DNA of 36,250 bases from a virus, in the IMG/VR virus record IMGVR_UViG_3300018481_000046, positions 1-36,250 of that record. One strand, written 5' to 3'. Under the pieces are notes generated by a model. That model was not told where the DNA came from, made no database searches, and was given only the letters and a program-made list of their open reading frames with translations. Each line of letters begins with the position of its first letter. The first letter of the stretch is position 1. This document shows, one piece after another, positions 20,778 to 27,447 of the stretch. The translations under genes and the position numbers were made by a program.

Positions 20778-20862
20778 ATTTCACTGGGAGTTGATGCCGC
20801 TCACCTTCGGTCGATTGCGGATCGTTTGGACGGACGGAATGGTCGTCCTCCGAGGTTACTGA
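20767..20862 (+). CDS. Microprotein, 31 aa
   Basis: A 31-codon frame from ATG 20767 encodes MENEFHWELMPLTFGRLRIV and a short beta-like end with Trp and Gly. Short phage proteins with a W-x-L-x-P-L-T-F-G-R pattern recur in my memory, which favours a real gene despite its length. It overlaps the membrane protein gene by 11 bases. Confidence 0.5.
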   Translation: MENEFHWELMPLTFGRLRIVWTDGMVVLRGY

Positions 20863-20874
20863 TACAAGAACATC

Positions 20875-21078
20875 ATGCTCGCCGGGAGCGAGTTTGCGAG
20901 ACTGAAGTATATGAGAGACGAGCAGAAATTCCATCTTAGGATCTGCAATGAGAACGGATGCAAGAGTCCGGCACATCCGAAGGAGCCGGAAGGCTGGGTT
21001 CGGGCGTTCGAGTTTGGGAAGCCGATGCGTCGGCGGGAAGGTGGGGACAAAACCAAGGAGACGGTCGATGTCAAATGA
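20875..21078 (+). CDS. Unidentified small basic protein, 67 aa
   Basis: A small frame starting MLAGSEFARLKYMRDEQKF, then CNENGCKSPAHPKEP (two Cys and a His) and a basic, charged tail. The Cys-x4-Cys-x4-H arrangement could bind a metal. It overlaps the next gene by 11 bases. Confidence 0.6.
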   Translation: MLAGSEFARLKYMRDEQKFHLRICNENGCKSPAHPKEPEGWVRAFEFGKPMRRREGGDKTKETVDVK

Positions 21079-21247
21079 CGAATTATTAGCGGCGGCGAAG
21101 AAGGCGGTGATGGAGTTATTTTCGGACACGTCGGTGGATCCGGAGACGGCTCGGGAGAATTTGGAAGAGGTGGCGTCGGATATCGAGGGATATTCGGACA
21201 CGCTGCCGGAGGGTGACGATGATGAGTCAGATGTCATTCATCATTAA
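21068..21247 (+). CDS. Small acidic protein, 59 aa
   Basis: ATG 21068 begins MSNDELLAAAKKAVMELF. The C-terminal half is very acidic (DTLPEGDDDESDVIHH). It is helical with an acidic end, similar in style to other short acidic phage proteins. The function is unknown. The next gene starts four bases after its stop. Confidence 0.6.
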   Translation: MSNDELLAAAKKAVMELFSDTSVDPETARENLEEVASDIEGYSDTLPEGDDDESDVIHH

Positions 21248-21250
21248 CGG

Positions 21251-21505
21251 ATGACTATGAGCCAGACGACAACAGAAACGCCTACCTGTGCGTGTGGAAA
21301 GCCGCTTCATTATCGCGATCCGGAGCTTCGGCGGCAGGTTCAACGGCTGGTGGACGAACTCGGTCCGGAAATTGAGGTCGTTCATCTTGGGCGGCGGTAT
21401 TTGGTTCAGCGGCACTATCTCGCGTTGCACGGGCTGGCGGGAGATAGGCTGGAGTTGCTGGCTGACCAAAAGGTCGTGCGACGGTTTTGGGAGCGGGTCG
21501 GATGA
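21251..21505 (+). CDS. Unidentified protein, 84 aa
   Basis: MTMSQTTTETPTCACGKPLH gives a CAC-G-K-P-L-H start with two Cys and His, which may bind a metal. The remainder is helical with a GRRYLVQRHYLALHGLAG segment. Similar CxCGKPLHY proteins appear in phages of several hosts. It overlaps the next start by four bases. Confidence 0.7.
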   Translation: MTMSQTTTETPTCACGKPLHYRDPELRRQVQRLVDELGPEIEVVHLGRRYLVQRHYLALHGLAGDRLELLADQKVVRRFWERVG

Positions 21506-21930
21506 GCCAGACGCAATTTTACATTGGGATGGGGACGTTCGAGGACCTGCTCGGGCTGTCGACGTCGTCGGTTCAGGTTTTTATCGAGTTGGCGGTCGAG
21601 GAAGTTCGCGACCTAAAATTCCCGGAGATCAAGTACGTGAAATTCGTACTGAACGCGTCGCGGGTCGACACGGACTTCGGGTTGTTATATTACTGGCGGT
21701 CGTCGAGCCGCACGGTTCAGGACTGGGGTTTGATCGGCGACAAGGATGAACTTGAGCGGGTGCAGGCCCGGGCGGAAAAGGCTCGGGACAAGCTTATCGC
21801 TTACGCCTCGGTGCATTCGTGGCTGGTCGTTCGAGCGATCGTGGCGATGCCGAAAGACCTGATGCTGTTCGAAGGGAAGACGAAGATTTTGGAGGAAGCA
21901 AAAAATGGAGGAGAGAAAATATCGCAGTGA
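21502..21930 (+). CDS. Unidentified protein, 142 aa
   Basis: Starting at ATG 21502, MSQTQFYIGMGTFEDLLGLS leads to a predominantly helical protein with a KFVLNASRVDTDFGLLYYW core and charged helices later. No catalytic signature is seen. It overlaps the next gene by 26 bases. The function is unknown. Confidence 0.7.
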   Translation: MSQTQFYIGMGTFEDLLGLSTSSVQVFIELAVEEVRDLKFPEIKYVKFVLNASRVDTDFGLLYYWRSSSRTVQDWGLIGDKDELERVQARAEKARDKLIAYASVHSWLVVRAIVAMPKDLMLFEGKTKILEEAKNGGEKISQ

Positions 21931-22633
21931 TCTTCCAGAGGTGCCGGAGCGGCTGCGGTCGCGACCGATCGTACGGGGATATCCGGTGCCGTGGTTCGTT
22001 GACGATCTGGACAAGCATGGCGGCGGTGAGCCGGACTTTCGGATCGCGGACGGACGGAAATTGATCAAGGCGTTGGAGCAGAATTTGTGCTGGGTCTGCG
22101 GCGAGAAGCTGGGCGTGACAAAGTGCTTTACGATCGGGCCGATGTGTGCGATCCAGCGGGTGAATTCGGAGCCGCCTTCGCACAAGGAGTGTGCGGTCTT
22201 TTCGGCGATCGCGTGCCCGTTCCTGAACCAGCGGGAGAAGGATTATCGCGACGGCGGAAAGGTCGATGAGTTGAAGGACCAGTTCGTCGGCGAGACCGGA
22301 TGTTTGATCAAGCGACAGCCGGGAGCGGTTGGTGTGTGGGTGACGAAAAAGTTCAAGCTGGTGAAGCAGCCGAACGGGACCGGGTTCCTGTTCAGTCTCG
22401 GGAAGCCCGACGAAGTTTTGTGGTTTGCCCATGGGCGACCTGCACCGAGGGCAGAGGTGGCCGCGTCGATCGAAAGCGGCCTGCCTCTGTTGCAGGAGAA
22501 TGTCGACAAGCAGGGCTGGGTCGAGCAGCGGAAGTTCGAGGAACAACTGAAAGCGGTTTATGCATTACTGCCCCCGGTGGAACCTGACAACAGGAGGCGG
22601 TTGCCGTTCGGATCGGCTGCGAGGGCGAGATGA
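21905..22633 (+). CDS. Phage protein with Cys/His metal-binding core, 242 aa
   Basis: GGAGG lies in the preceding gene's last codons. RSRPIVRGYPVPWFVDDLD (about 18-36) and CWVCGEKLGV then GPMCAIQRVNSEPPSHKECA and CPFLNQRE (about 65-110) make a Cys/His-rich centre compatible with two metal sites. The VRGYPVPWFV...CWVCG...EPPSHxxC layout recurs in many phages with no known function. The size and strong conservation of this pattern suggest a real enzyme or structural role. It overlaps the next gene by four bases. Confidence 0.75.
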   Translation: MEERKYRSDLPEVPERLRSRPIVRGYPVPWFVDDLDKHGGGEPDFRIADGRKLIKALEQNLCWVCGEKLGVTKCFTIGPMCAIQRVNSEPPSHKECAVFSAIACPFLNQREKDYRDGGKVDELKDQFVGETGCLIKRQPGAVGVWVTKKFKLVKQPNGTGFLFSLGKPDEVLWFAHGRPAPRAEVAASIESGLPLLQENVDKQGWVEQRKFEEQLKAVYALLPPVEPDNRRRLPFGSAARAR

Positions 22634-22851
22634 CAAAAGCGGAAATAAAAAAGCGGTACACGCAAATTAAGCACATTAGCGGCAAGCGGTACATCGTCGA
22701 CTTCAAGGTTCAGAACCAATATTTTCACGTCGCCGAAACCGACGAAGGCAAGGAGCATGCCCTCTGGTTCCAGAAGCAGCTTGTGACGGCGATCGAGCGG
22801 CTGATCGCGGAGGCGGTCGTCGATACTTTGGATGAGTTGGGGGTCGAATAA
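22630..22851 (+). CDS. Unidentified protein, 73 aa
   Basis: Begins MTKAEIKKRYTQIKHISGKR with a basic helix, then beta strands (IVDFKVQNQYFHVA) and a helical tail (AIERLIAEAVVDTLDEL). It is mixed alpha/beta and may be a small globular protein. It is coupled to the following gene by one base (TAATG). Confidence 0.65.
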   Translation: MTKAEIKKRYTQIKHISGKRYIVDFKVQNQYFHVAETDEGKEHALWFQKQLVTAIERLIAEAVVDTLDELGVE

Positions 22852-23165
22852 TGGCGCTGGCAAAACGTAAAGAAGACGCTGGGATGATCGAGATCGTGAA
22901 CATCGTTTCGGGTTCGACGTTCGAGCCGCTTGTACAGATCAAATGGGGCGATAAGGAAGGGCAGTTGTCGGTCTACGAGGCAAGACAACATGCGGCTCGG
23001 GTCCTTGAGGTCGCCGAAGCCGCCGAGTCGGACGCTTTCGTCTTCCACTGGCTGACCCGCGACATCATCGGCACCGCCGAGGACCAGAAGGGAAACTGGG
23101 AACAGGTCATTGCGGAGTTCGTGAAGTTCCGGGCGGCTCGGACGAAGATCTTAGGAGGCGAATGA
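22851..23165 (+). CDS. Unidentified protein, 104 aa
   Basis: The start overlaps the previous TAA. A strand-rich start (EIVNIVSGSTFEPLVQIKWG) and helices in the second half suggest a globular domain. The VYEARQHAARVLEVAEAAES helix is amphipathic. No recognised motif. It overlaps the next gene by four bases. Confidence 0.7.
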   Translation: MALAKRKEDAGMIEIVNIVSGSTFEPLVQIKWGDKEGQLSVYEARQHAARVLEVAEAAESDAFVFHWLTRDIIGTAEDQKGNWEQVIAEFVKFRAARTKILGGE

Positions 23166-23461
23166 TCTGGCTGGCTCAATATCTTTGCCCCGATCGGCAC
23201 TGCGTCATCGGGATGGCCTACGACCCGGACAACCACTCGCGGGAGGCGATCGAGCAGATGCTTGACTCGGTCTTCACGGTCGGGGCGGTGAACCGCTGGT
23301 GCGGCCTTTGCGGATCGAAGAAGCTGGCCGTCGAGCATGCGGCGACGCCCTTTCGGACAATGGATGAGGCCGAGCCTGTGCTGGAGAAAGAGCAAGGAAA
23401 ACAGATGGCGACCCGGGCGGCGGCGAACGCCGTCAGGAGGTGGCAGGCGAGGAATAATTAG
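23162..23461 (+). CDS. Unidentified protein with Cys knuckles, 99 aa
   Basis: MIWLAQYLCPDRHCVIGMAY near the start and WCGLCGSKKLAVEH around residue 46 form CPxxHC and CGLCG knuckles, likely zinc ligands. A charged helix ends the protein. Similar two-knuckle proteins occur widely in phages. It ends two bases before the next start. Confidence 0.7.
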   Translation: MIWLAQYLCPDRHCVIGMAYDPDNHSREAIEQMLDSVFTVGAVNRWCGLCGSKKLAVEHAATPFRTMDEAEPVLEKEQGKQMATRAAANAVRRWQARNN

Positions 23462-23463
23462 CG

Positions 23464-23673
23464 ATGTGCGAACTACCGAACAATTTGCGGATCGATTCGA
23501 AGGGGAAGCTTTACTGCGAGGACGGTCGCCGGATCGGGAAGTACATCCGCGATTCGCCGCTCGGCCAGAAGTGCGAATTTCCGATCGAGGTCGTGGTTCT
23601 GAGCCGGGAAGATTTTTTCAAACTGTGCGATCTGGCGACCTTCGTCCAGACGCAGATCATACAGGCGGCATGA
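23464..23673 (+). CDS. Unidentified small protein, 69 aa
   Basis: MCELPNNLRIDSKGKLYCED then a basic helix and VVVLSREDFFKLCDLATFV, all short. Several Cys may bind a metal, though the order is unlike a ribbon. It overlaps the next gene by four bases. Confidence 0.65.
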   Translation: MCELPNNLRIDSKGKLYCEDGRRIGKYIRDSPLGQKCEFPIEVVVLSREDFFKLCDLATFVQTQIIQAA

Positions 23674-24137
23674 AGAGAGAAATTCCTGAAGTACGGATCC
23701 GGACGAACCACTGCAGCAGGTGCGGCGCCCGGATGGATTGCGCGAGCAACCCGCTAACGCCAAAGGTGGTCCCGCGCGAGGGCGACGTTTCGGTCTGCCT
23801 GATGTGCGGCCACATTACGCGGTTCGCCCGGGACATGAAGCTGATCGAGATCTCGCCGGACGAGCGGCGGCAGATCCTGCTTTCGAACCCGAAGATCGGG
23901 GCACTGCTCAAAACCCGCGAGCATGTCGTCGGCGGTTCGAAGATGTCGGGGTTCGATATCTTTCCGATGGGCTTTTTGAACGATCTGTACGACAAGGTGA
24001 AGGCGGCGGGTCCGGAGGGTTTACCGCTTGAGGATCTCGACGAGGAGGAGATGCTCGGAGCCGGATATTTGACGGGGATGAAGAAGTTCGAGGTGGATCT
24101 GGACGGCCCGGTTCCGCAGCGGATACGAGCCATATGA
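23670..24137 (+). CDS. Zinc-knuckle protein ending in the first array repeat, 155 aa
   Basis: NHCSRCGARMDCASNPLTPK (residues 13-32) and SVCLMCGHITRFA (about 41-53) give two CxxC sets, a zinc finger. The rest is helical with a DLDEEEMLGAGYLTG acidic stretch. The last codons, RIRAI then TGA, are read from the first unit of the repeat array (CGAGCC begins at 24126), so gene end and array overlap. It is the last gene of the rightward run before the array. The function is unknown. Confidence 0.7.
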   Translation: MKREIPEVRIRTNHCSRCGARMDCASNPLTPKVVPREGDVSVCLMCGHITRFARDMKLIEISPDERRQILLSNPKIGALLKTREHVVGGSKMSGFDIFPMGFLNDLYDKVKAAGPEGLPLEDLDEEEMLGAGYLTGMKKFEVDLDGPVPQRIRAI

Positions 24138-24371
24138 ACAGAGCTTCAAATTCGAAGAGCGAGCCATATTCTTCGACTTTCATGACAAACGGGCGAGCCA
24201 AATATCGCGAGTTTCACACAGAAGGGAGCGAGCCATCACACCTGAGTTTCATCGAGAGGGAGCGAGCCATTAATTGAGACTTTCATAGATCGGAAGCGAG
24301 CCATTATCAGTGATCGTCATCTCAAGAGAGCGAGCCATTGAACTCGACCTTCACGCTATATGAGCGAGCCA
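24126..24371. repeat. Interleaved repeat array, block 1 (8 units)
   Basis: Eight copies of a 34-35 bp unit, with CGAGCC at 24126, 24160, 24194, 24229, 24263, 24297, 24331 and 24365. Each unit reads GAGCGAGCCA, 8-9 variable bases, GANTTTCA, 8-9 variable bases. All variable segments differ. The first copy contains the stop of the preceding gene and the last contains the start of the next (ATGAGCGAGCCA). Confidence 0.9.
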
Positions 24372-24779
24372 TCGAAAGAAGAACTTGACGAGATCCAGAC
24401 CCGCTGGCAGGGCTGGCGGGAAAACTTTCAGGAGTTTCTCAAAGTCGTGGGACACGGCCACTACATTCTCGAAGGAACGGAACCGAAAGAGGTTTCGCTC
24501 ATCGAGGCGGCGGAGTGGATGGAGGCCAATAACGAGAAGCGCCAGATCGCCCGTGACGAGCGGGGCGGCGTGACGGTCTCGACGGTGTTTCTCTGTTTCG
24601 ACCACAACTTCGGTCCCGGTCCGCCCGTGCTGTTCGAGACGATGGTCTTCGGCGGCGAGCATGACGGCGAGATGGAGCGGTACACGACGTACGCCGACGC
24701 TCTGGTCGGTCACGACGAGATGCTGGTGCGGGTCTGGGGACCGGAGGCACATGTTTTGGAGGCGGAGTTTATTTCATAG
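24360..24779 (+). CDS. Unidentified phage protein embedded in the array, 139 aa
   Basis: The ATG at 24360 runs directly into a repeat copy, which encodes residues SEP, and the stop TAG (24777-24779) is formed by a degenerate copy (ATAGCC, 24776). The protein is otherwise ordinary: helical first half (IQTRWQGWRENFQEFLKVVG), then STVFLCFDHNFGPGPPVLFE and a GHDEMLVRVWG end, a pattern I recall from phage hypotheticals. No Shine-Dalgarno site is evident, so translation may depend on array context. It lies between blocks 1 and 2. Confidence 0.75.
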   Translation: MSEPSKEELDEIQTRWQGWRENFQEFLKVVGHGHYILEGTEPKEVSLIEAAEWMEANNEKRQIARDERGGVTVSTVFLCFDHNFGPGPPVLFETMVFGGEHDGEMERYTTYADALVGHDEMLVRVWGPEAHVLEAEFIS

Positions 24780-25417
24780 CCAACAGGAAGCGACTTTCAT
24801 ACTGTTTGAGCGAGCCACGATCGCCGAGTTTCAACCTTAATGAGCGAGCCAACAGAATTAGATTTTCAATGAGATAGTGCGAGCCATTTGTAATTGAGTT
24901 TCATGTTTACGGAGCGAGCCGGAAAACGCGATCTTCATGGACGCTGTGCGAGCCGTAAGGCGGGAGTTTCATCATCATCGAGCGAGCCATTAGGTATGAC
25001 TTTCAGAATCTAAGGAGCGAGCCAGCAACGCCGATTTTCATATTGTGAGTGCGAGCCACTGGGTTTGGAATTTCACACACCGGGAGCGAGCCACAACACC
25101 TGATGTTCATTATGAAAAGTGCGAGCCACAGGCTGTGATATTCAGCAATTGCGAGCGAGCCAGAATTCGTGAATTTCGCGTGAATGGAGCGAGCCAAGCT
25201 AGTACGACTTTCAAGGTCTTCGTGCGAGCCACATTAGTGGATTTTCAAAATGTAGGTGCGAGCCATGCCCACCGACTTTCATGAGGAAGATGCGAGCCAC
25301 AACCAAAGACTTTCACAACCAAGGAGCGAGCCGAATTGTATGAGTTCCATGCTGAATGAGCGAGCCAAGACATACAATTTCCATACCAAAGGAGCGAACC
25401 AAAAACTATGAGTTTCA
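24776..25417. repeat. Interleaved repeat array, block 2 (19 units)
   Basis: Units start (CGAGCC) at 24776 (degenerate ATAGCC), 24811, 24845, 24880, 24915, 24949, 24983, 25018, 25052, 25087, 25122, 25156, 25190, 25225, 25259, 25293, 25327, 25361 and 25395 (CGAACC). Spacing is always 34 or 35. The two fixed blocks are evenly interleaved about 17 bp apart. The variable 8-9-mers are all different and visibly richer in A/T than the surrounding genes. The last copy's second block forms the start of the next gene (ATGAGTTTCA). Confidence 0.93.
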
Positions 25418-26268
25418 AAGCAGCAGTCGAGATCATCGACCCGGAAAATATCGAAGCGACCGCGCTGAAAAAGCTGACCCGCGATCTGCGCGAGGCGGCG
25501 AGGACCATGACCGCGACGGAAGTCCGCTTCCTCGTTGATAGCTATTATGAGATGCAGGAGAACCGCATCCGAGCCGCGAACCGTCTTCGGGCGGCGTCGG
25601 TCGATCGGGAGCCGCACCAGACCATTGTGTGGCTGCTCGACAACACTCGGGTTTTGGAGACGCGGGTCAGGACGGCGTTGCAAGCGTACGCCGAGAACGA
25701 CTTCGTCGGTTCGTGGTCGATGTCGATCGTCGGCATCGGTCCGGTCATCGCGGCGGGGCTGCTCGCTCACATCGATATCGAGAAGGCTCCGCACGTCGGT
25801 CACCTTTACGGTTTTGCGGGTCTGACGACCAAGGCGAAGGAGTCGTGGACCAAGGGAACCAAGCGACCGTACAACGCGACGCTGGCGACGCTGTGCTGGA
25901 AGATCGGCGAGTCGTTCGTCAAACAGCAGAACCGCGAGAACGACTTTTACGGAAAATATTACGTAAAATTTAAGACGAAAGAGATCGAGAAAAACGAGTC
26001 GGGAAAAAACAAGGAAGCCGCCGAGAAGAAGCTGGCGACGACCAAGATCGGAAAAGAAACCGAAGCCTACAAGGCCTACATCACGGGCAAGCTGCCGGAC
26101 GCCCATGTACATGCCCGGGCGAAGAGGAAGGCGGTGAAGCTTTTCCTTTCGCACTGGTTTGAAGTGTCGTTCAAGGCGCGATACCCTGAACGCGAATGTC
26201 CGCGCCACTATGCGTTTCAGGAGCTTGGACATCAAGAAATTATCTCGGTGCCGAACGATCCGTTTTAG
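25408..26268 (+). CDS. IS110-family-like recombinase C-terminal protein lacking the RuvC-like domain, 286 aa
   Basis: Residues 105-165 (SMSIVGIGPVIAAGLLAHID, then LYGFAGLTTKAKESWTKGT and KRPYNATLATL) match the Transposase_20 domain of IS110/IS1111/IS902 enzymes: a helix-hairpin-helix IVGIGPVIAAGL (107-118), then GLT..ES (S146 near the place of the catalytic serine) and K/R. Residues 1-104 are helical, coiled-coil-like. No DEDD RuvC-like domain, normally N-terminal in IS110, is visible. Residues 185-225 are Lys/Glu-rich. Both ends lie in repeat copies: start ATGAGTTTCA, stop TAG within TTTTAGCC. A guided recombinase or an array-binding protein are both possible. Confidence 0.85.
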   Translation: MSFKAAVEIIDPENIEATALKKLTRDLREAARTMTATEVRFLVDSYYEMQENRIRAANRLRAASVDREPHQTIVWLLDNTRVLETRVRTALQAYAENDFVGSWSMSIVGIGPVIAAGLLAHIDIEKAPHVGHLYGFAGLTTKAKESWTKGTKRPYNATLATLCWKIGESFVKQQNRENDFYGKYYVKFKTKEIEKNESGKNKEAAEKKLATTKIGKETEAYKAYITGKLPDAHVHARAKRKAVKLFLSHWFEVSFKARYPERECPRHYAFQELGHQEIISVPNDPF

Positions 26269-26442
26269 CCATGAATTTCGATTTTCATACTACGTGAGCG
26301 AGCCAATAATCCTCGAATTTCGTGACAATGGAGCGAGCCAATATACGTGACCTTCGAAATAGAAGAGCGAGCCATGACGTCCGATTGACAGAGTACCAGT
26401 GCGAGCCACGCCCAGTGATTTTCATGCCGTCCGAGCGAGCCG
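26265..26442. repeat. Interleaved repeat array, block 3 (6 units)
   Basis: Units at 26265 (degenerate TTAGCC, holding the upstream stop), 26299, 26334, 26368, 26402 and 26436, with the same 34-35 bp spacing as blocks 1 and 2. Block B is less well kept here (GACCTTCG, GATTGACA). The last copies lie inside the 3-prime end of the leftward nuclease gene, whose stop TGA reads TTTCA backwards. Confidence 0.85.
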
Positions 26443-26889
26443 GAACATTTTCAAAACGTCCTCGGGCTTGGCCCCATGTTCGAACCGGGCGGCACGGGCA
26501 GCAGCGGCGCCCATAGCCATCCGATCCGGAGCGGCGAGGTCGAGTGCAACGATCCCGCCGCCCGGAAGACAGCAAGGATATTCTCTCACCTCGGGCGAGC
26601 CGACGACCATGAAAACTTCGCATCCGGTCGCTGCGGCCAGTTCCCGGCACTTCCGGATCTCGTCCGGGTAAAAGTCGGTCGGCTTCACTTCGATCCACAT
26701 CCGCAGCCCCGGCAGGTAGAAGTCCGGCAAATACCAACCTGCCCCAAGCGCAAAACCCTCCAGTTCGTACTCCCGCTTAAACCCAAGCACTTCGAGACAG
26801 ATCGCCCATCGGGCCTCGGTCCGCGATCGGTGAAGCACGCCCATAAACCACGTCGGGATCGGCTTCCAGTCTGGGTTGCGGTCATGCAT
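26422..26889 (-). CDS. PD-(D/E)XK endonuclease-like protein, 155 aa
   Basis: SRTEARWAICLEVLGF (22-37), then GWYLPDFYLPGLRMWIEVK (51-69), has the fold signature E...D..(E)xK: E26, D56 and E67-V-K69 are the likely metal ligands. A helix beyond residue 75 and a VFMVVG strand complete a small nuclease core. It may be a homing or resolvase-type endonuclease. It is the only leftward gene in this region, and its last codons and stop are encoded by the array. It could cut within or next to the array, or act in junction or terminal processing. Confidence 0.75.
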   Translation of the reverse strand: MHDRNPDWKPIPTWFMGVLHRSRTEARWAICLEVLGFKREYELEGFALGAGWYLPDFYLPGLRMWIEVKPTDFYPDEIRKCRELAAATGCEVFMVVGSPEVREYPCCLPGGGIVALDLAAPDRMAMGAAAARAARFEHGAKPEDVLKMFRLARTA

Positions 26890-26905
26890 ACCAATTTCGA
26901 GGCTA

Positions 26906-26948
26906 TTGACAGGCTCGCCCGATTGCGACTATTGTACACATGTTTACA
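26906..26948 (+). promoter_or_regulatory. Promoter of the packaging unit with overlapping dyad
   Basis: TTGACA (26906-26911), 18 bp, TATTGT (26930-26935). A 16-bp imperfect dyad TGTACACATGTTTACA (26933-26948; 14 of 16 positions symmetric) covers the -10 and start, so a regulator bound there would block RNA polymerase. It precedes the first gene of the packaging and morphogenesis unit. Confidence 0.6.
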
Positions 26949-26981
26949 AACCCCCGTTTTCCGGACCGACCGCCGAGACAT

Positions 26982-27119
26982 ATGAGATCGATCAACCACC
27001 CATTTCTCTGGCTCGCAAACATTCTCGGCTGGATCCAACTTCACCCGGCGTCGTCGGCGCTGATCGTCTTTGGCTGGATCGTTCTTTTGTACGCGATCTA
27101 CGTGATCGCAGGCTGGTAG
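26982..27119 (+). CDS. Small two-segment membrane protein, 45 aa
   Basis: From ATG 26982: MRSINHPFLWLANILGWIQL with a second hydrophobic stretch (SALIVFGWIVLLYAIYVIAG). It is Trp/Leu/Ile-rich and likely spans the inner membrane once or twice. It is the first gene of the packaging unit. Membrane protein pairs here could be holin-like but no feature confirms it. The next gene follows after a GGAGG site. Confidence 0.55.
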   Translation: MRSINHPFLWLANILGWIQLHPASSALIVFGWIVLLYAIYVIAGW

Positions 27120-27128
27120 GAGGAAACC

Positions 27129-27290
27129 GTGAACATTGGCATTTGGTTCTGGATCATCTTCGTTATCGCCCTTTTGTTTTTTGGTTACTGGTCGTGGAAT
27201 CGCCGGGACCAGTTCTCGCCGCCCGACCTGATCTGGTGGATCCTGATGTTCCTTGTCGGGCTGCAGGTCTTTGGCAATCCGGTGAAGTGA
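27129..27290 (+). CDS. Two-span membrane protein, 53 aa
   Basis: GGAGG (27119-27123) sets GTG 27129. IGIWFWIIFVIALLFFGYW is one span; LIWWILMFLVGLQVFG is a second, with a charged RRD loop between. Two short spans resemble class II holins or antiholins, an inference supported by the presence of a GH25 endolysin 4 kb downstream. It is separated from the next gene by one base. Confidence 0.6.
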   Translation: MNIGIWFWIIFVIALLFFGYWSWNRRDQFSPPDLIWWILMFLVGLQVFGNPVK

Positions 27291-27291
27291 G

Positions 27292-27447
27292 ATGGAGACG
27301 CCGGAAGACATCGGTCCGGTCGAGGAAGCGACGGTGCTGTTCTCGAACCCGGTCAACCGTCAACTGATCATCACGGCGATCGACAATCACAACCGACCGC
27401 CGCGAACGATCATTGAGATCGAGGAGATCGAATGTCGCGAGATGTGA
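27292..27447 (+). CDS. Small acidic protein, 51 aa
   Basis: METPEDIGPVEEATVLFSNP begins a short acidic protein ending EIEEIECREM. It is beta/helix mixed, with no signature. It fits the gap exactly and overlaps the next gene by 16 bases. The function is unknown. Confidence 0.5.
   Translation: METPEDIGPVEEATVLFSNPVNRQLIITAIDNHNRPPRTIIEIEEIECREM

Noticed and set aside
25279-26235. Long leftward frame of 318 codons across part of the array and the IS110-like gene
   Set aside because: It is the antisense shadow of the IS110-like gene extended into repeats; its composition is Arg/Leu-rich and unlike a real protein.
25408-26268. Complete IS110 insertion sequence
   Set aside because: The RuvC-like domain is missing and no IS ends or flanking core duplications are seen; the flanks are array units, not an IS-type non-coding region with a predicted bridge RNA that I can identify.
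24126-26442. CRISPR array
   Set aside because: The fixed blocks are only 8-10 bp, there are two alternating ones per unit, variable parts are 8-9 bp, and no cas gene or leader is present. Known CRISPR repeats are 21-48 bp with spacers of about 26-50 bp.
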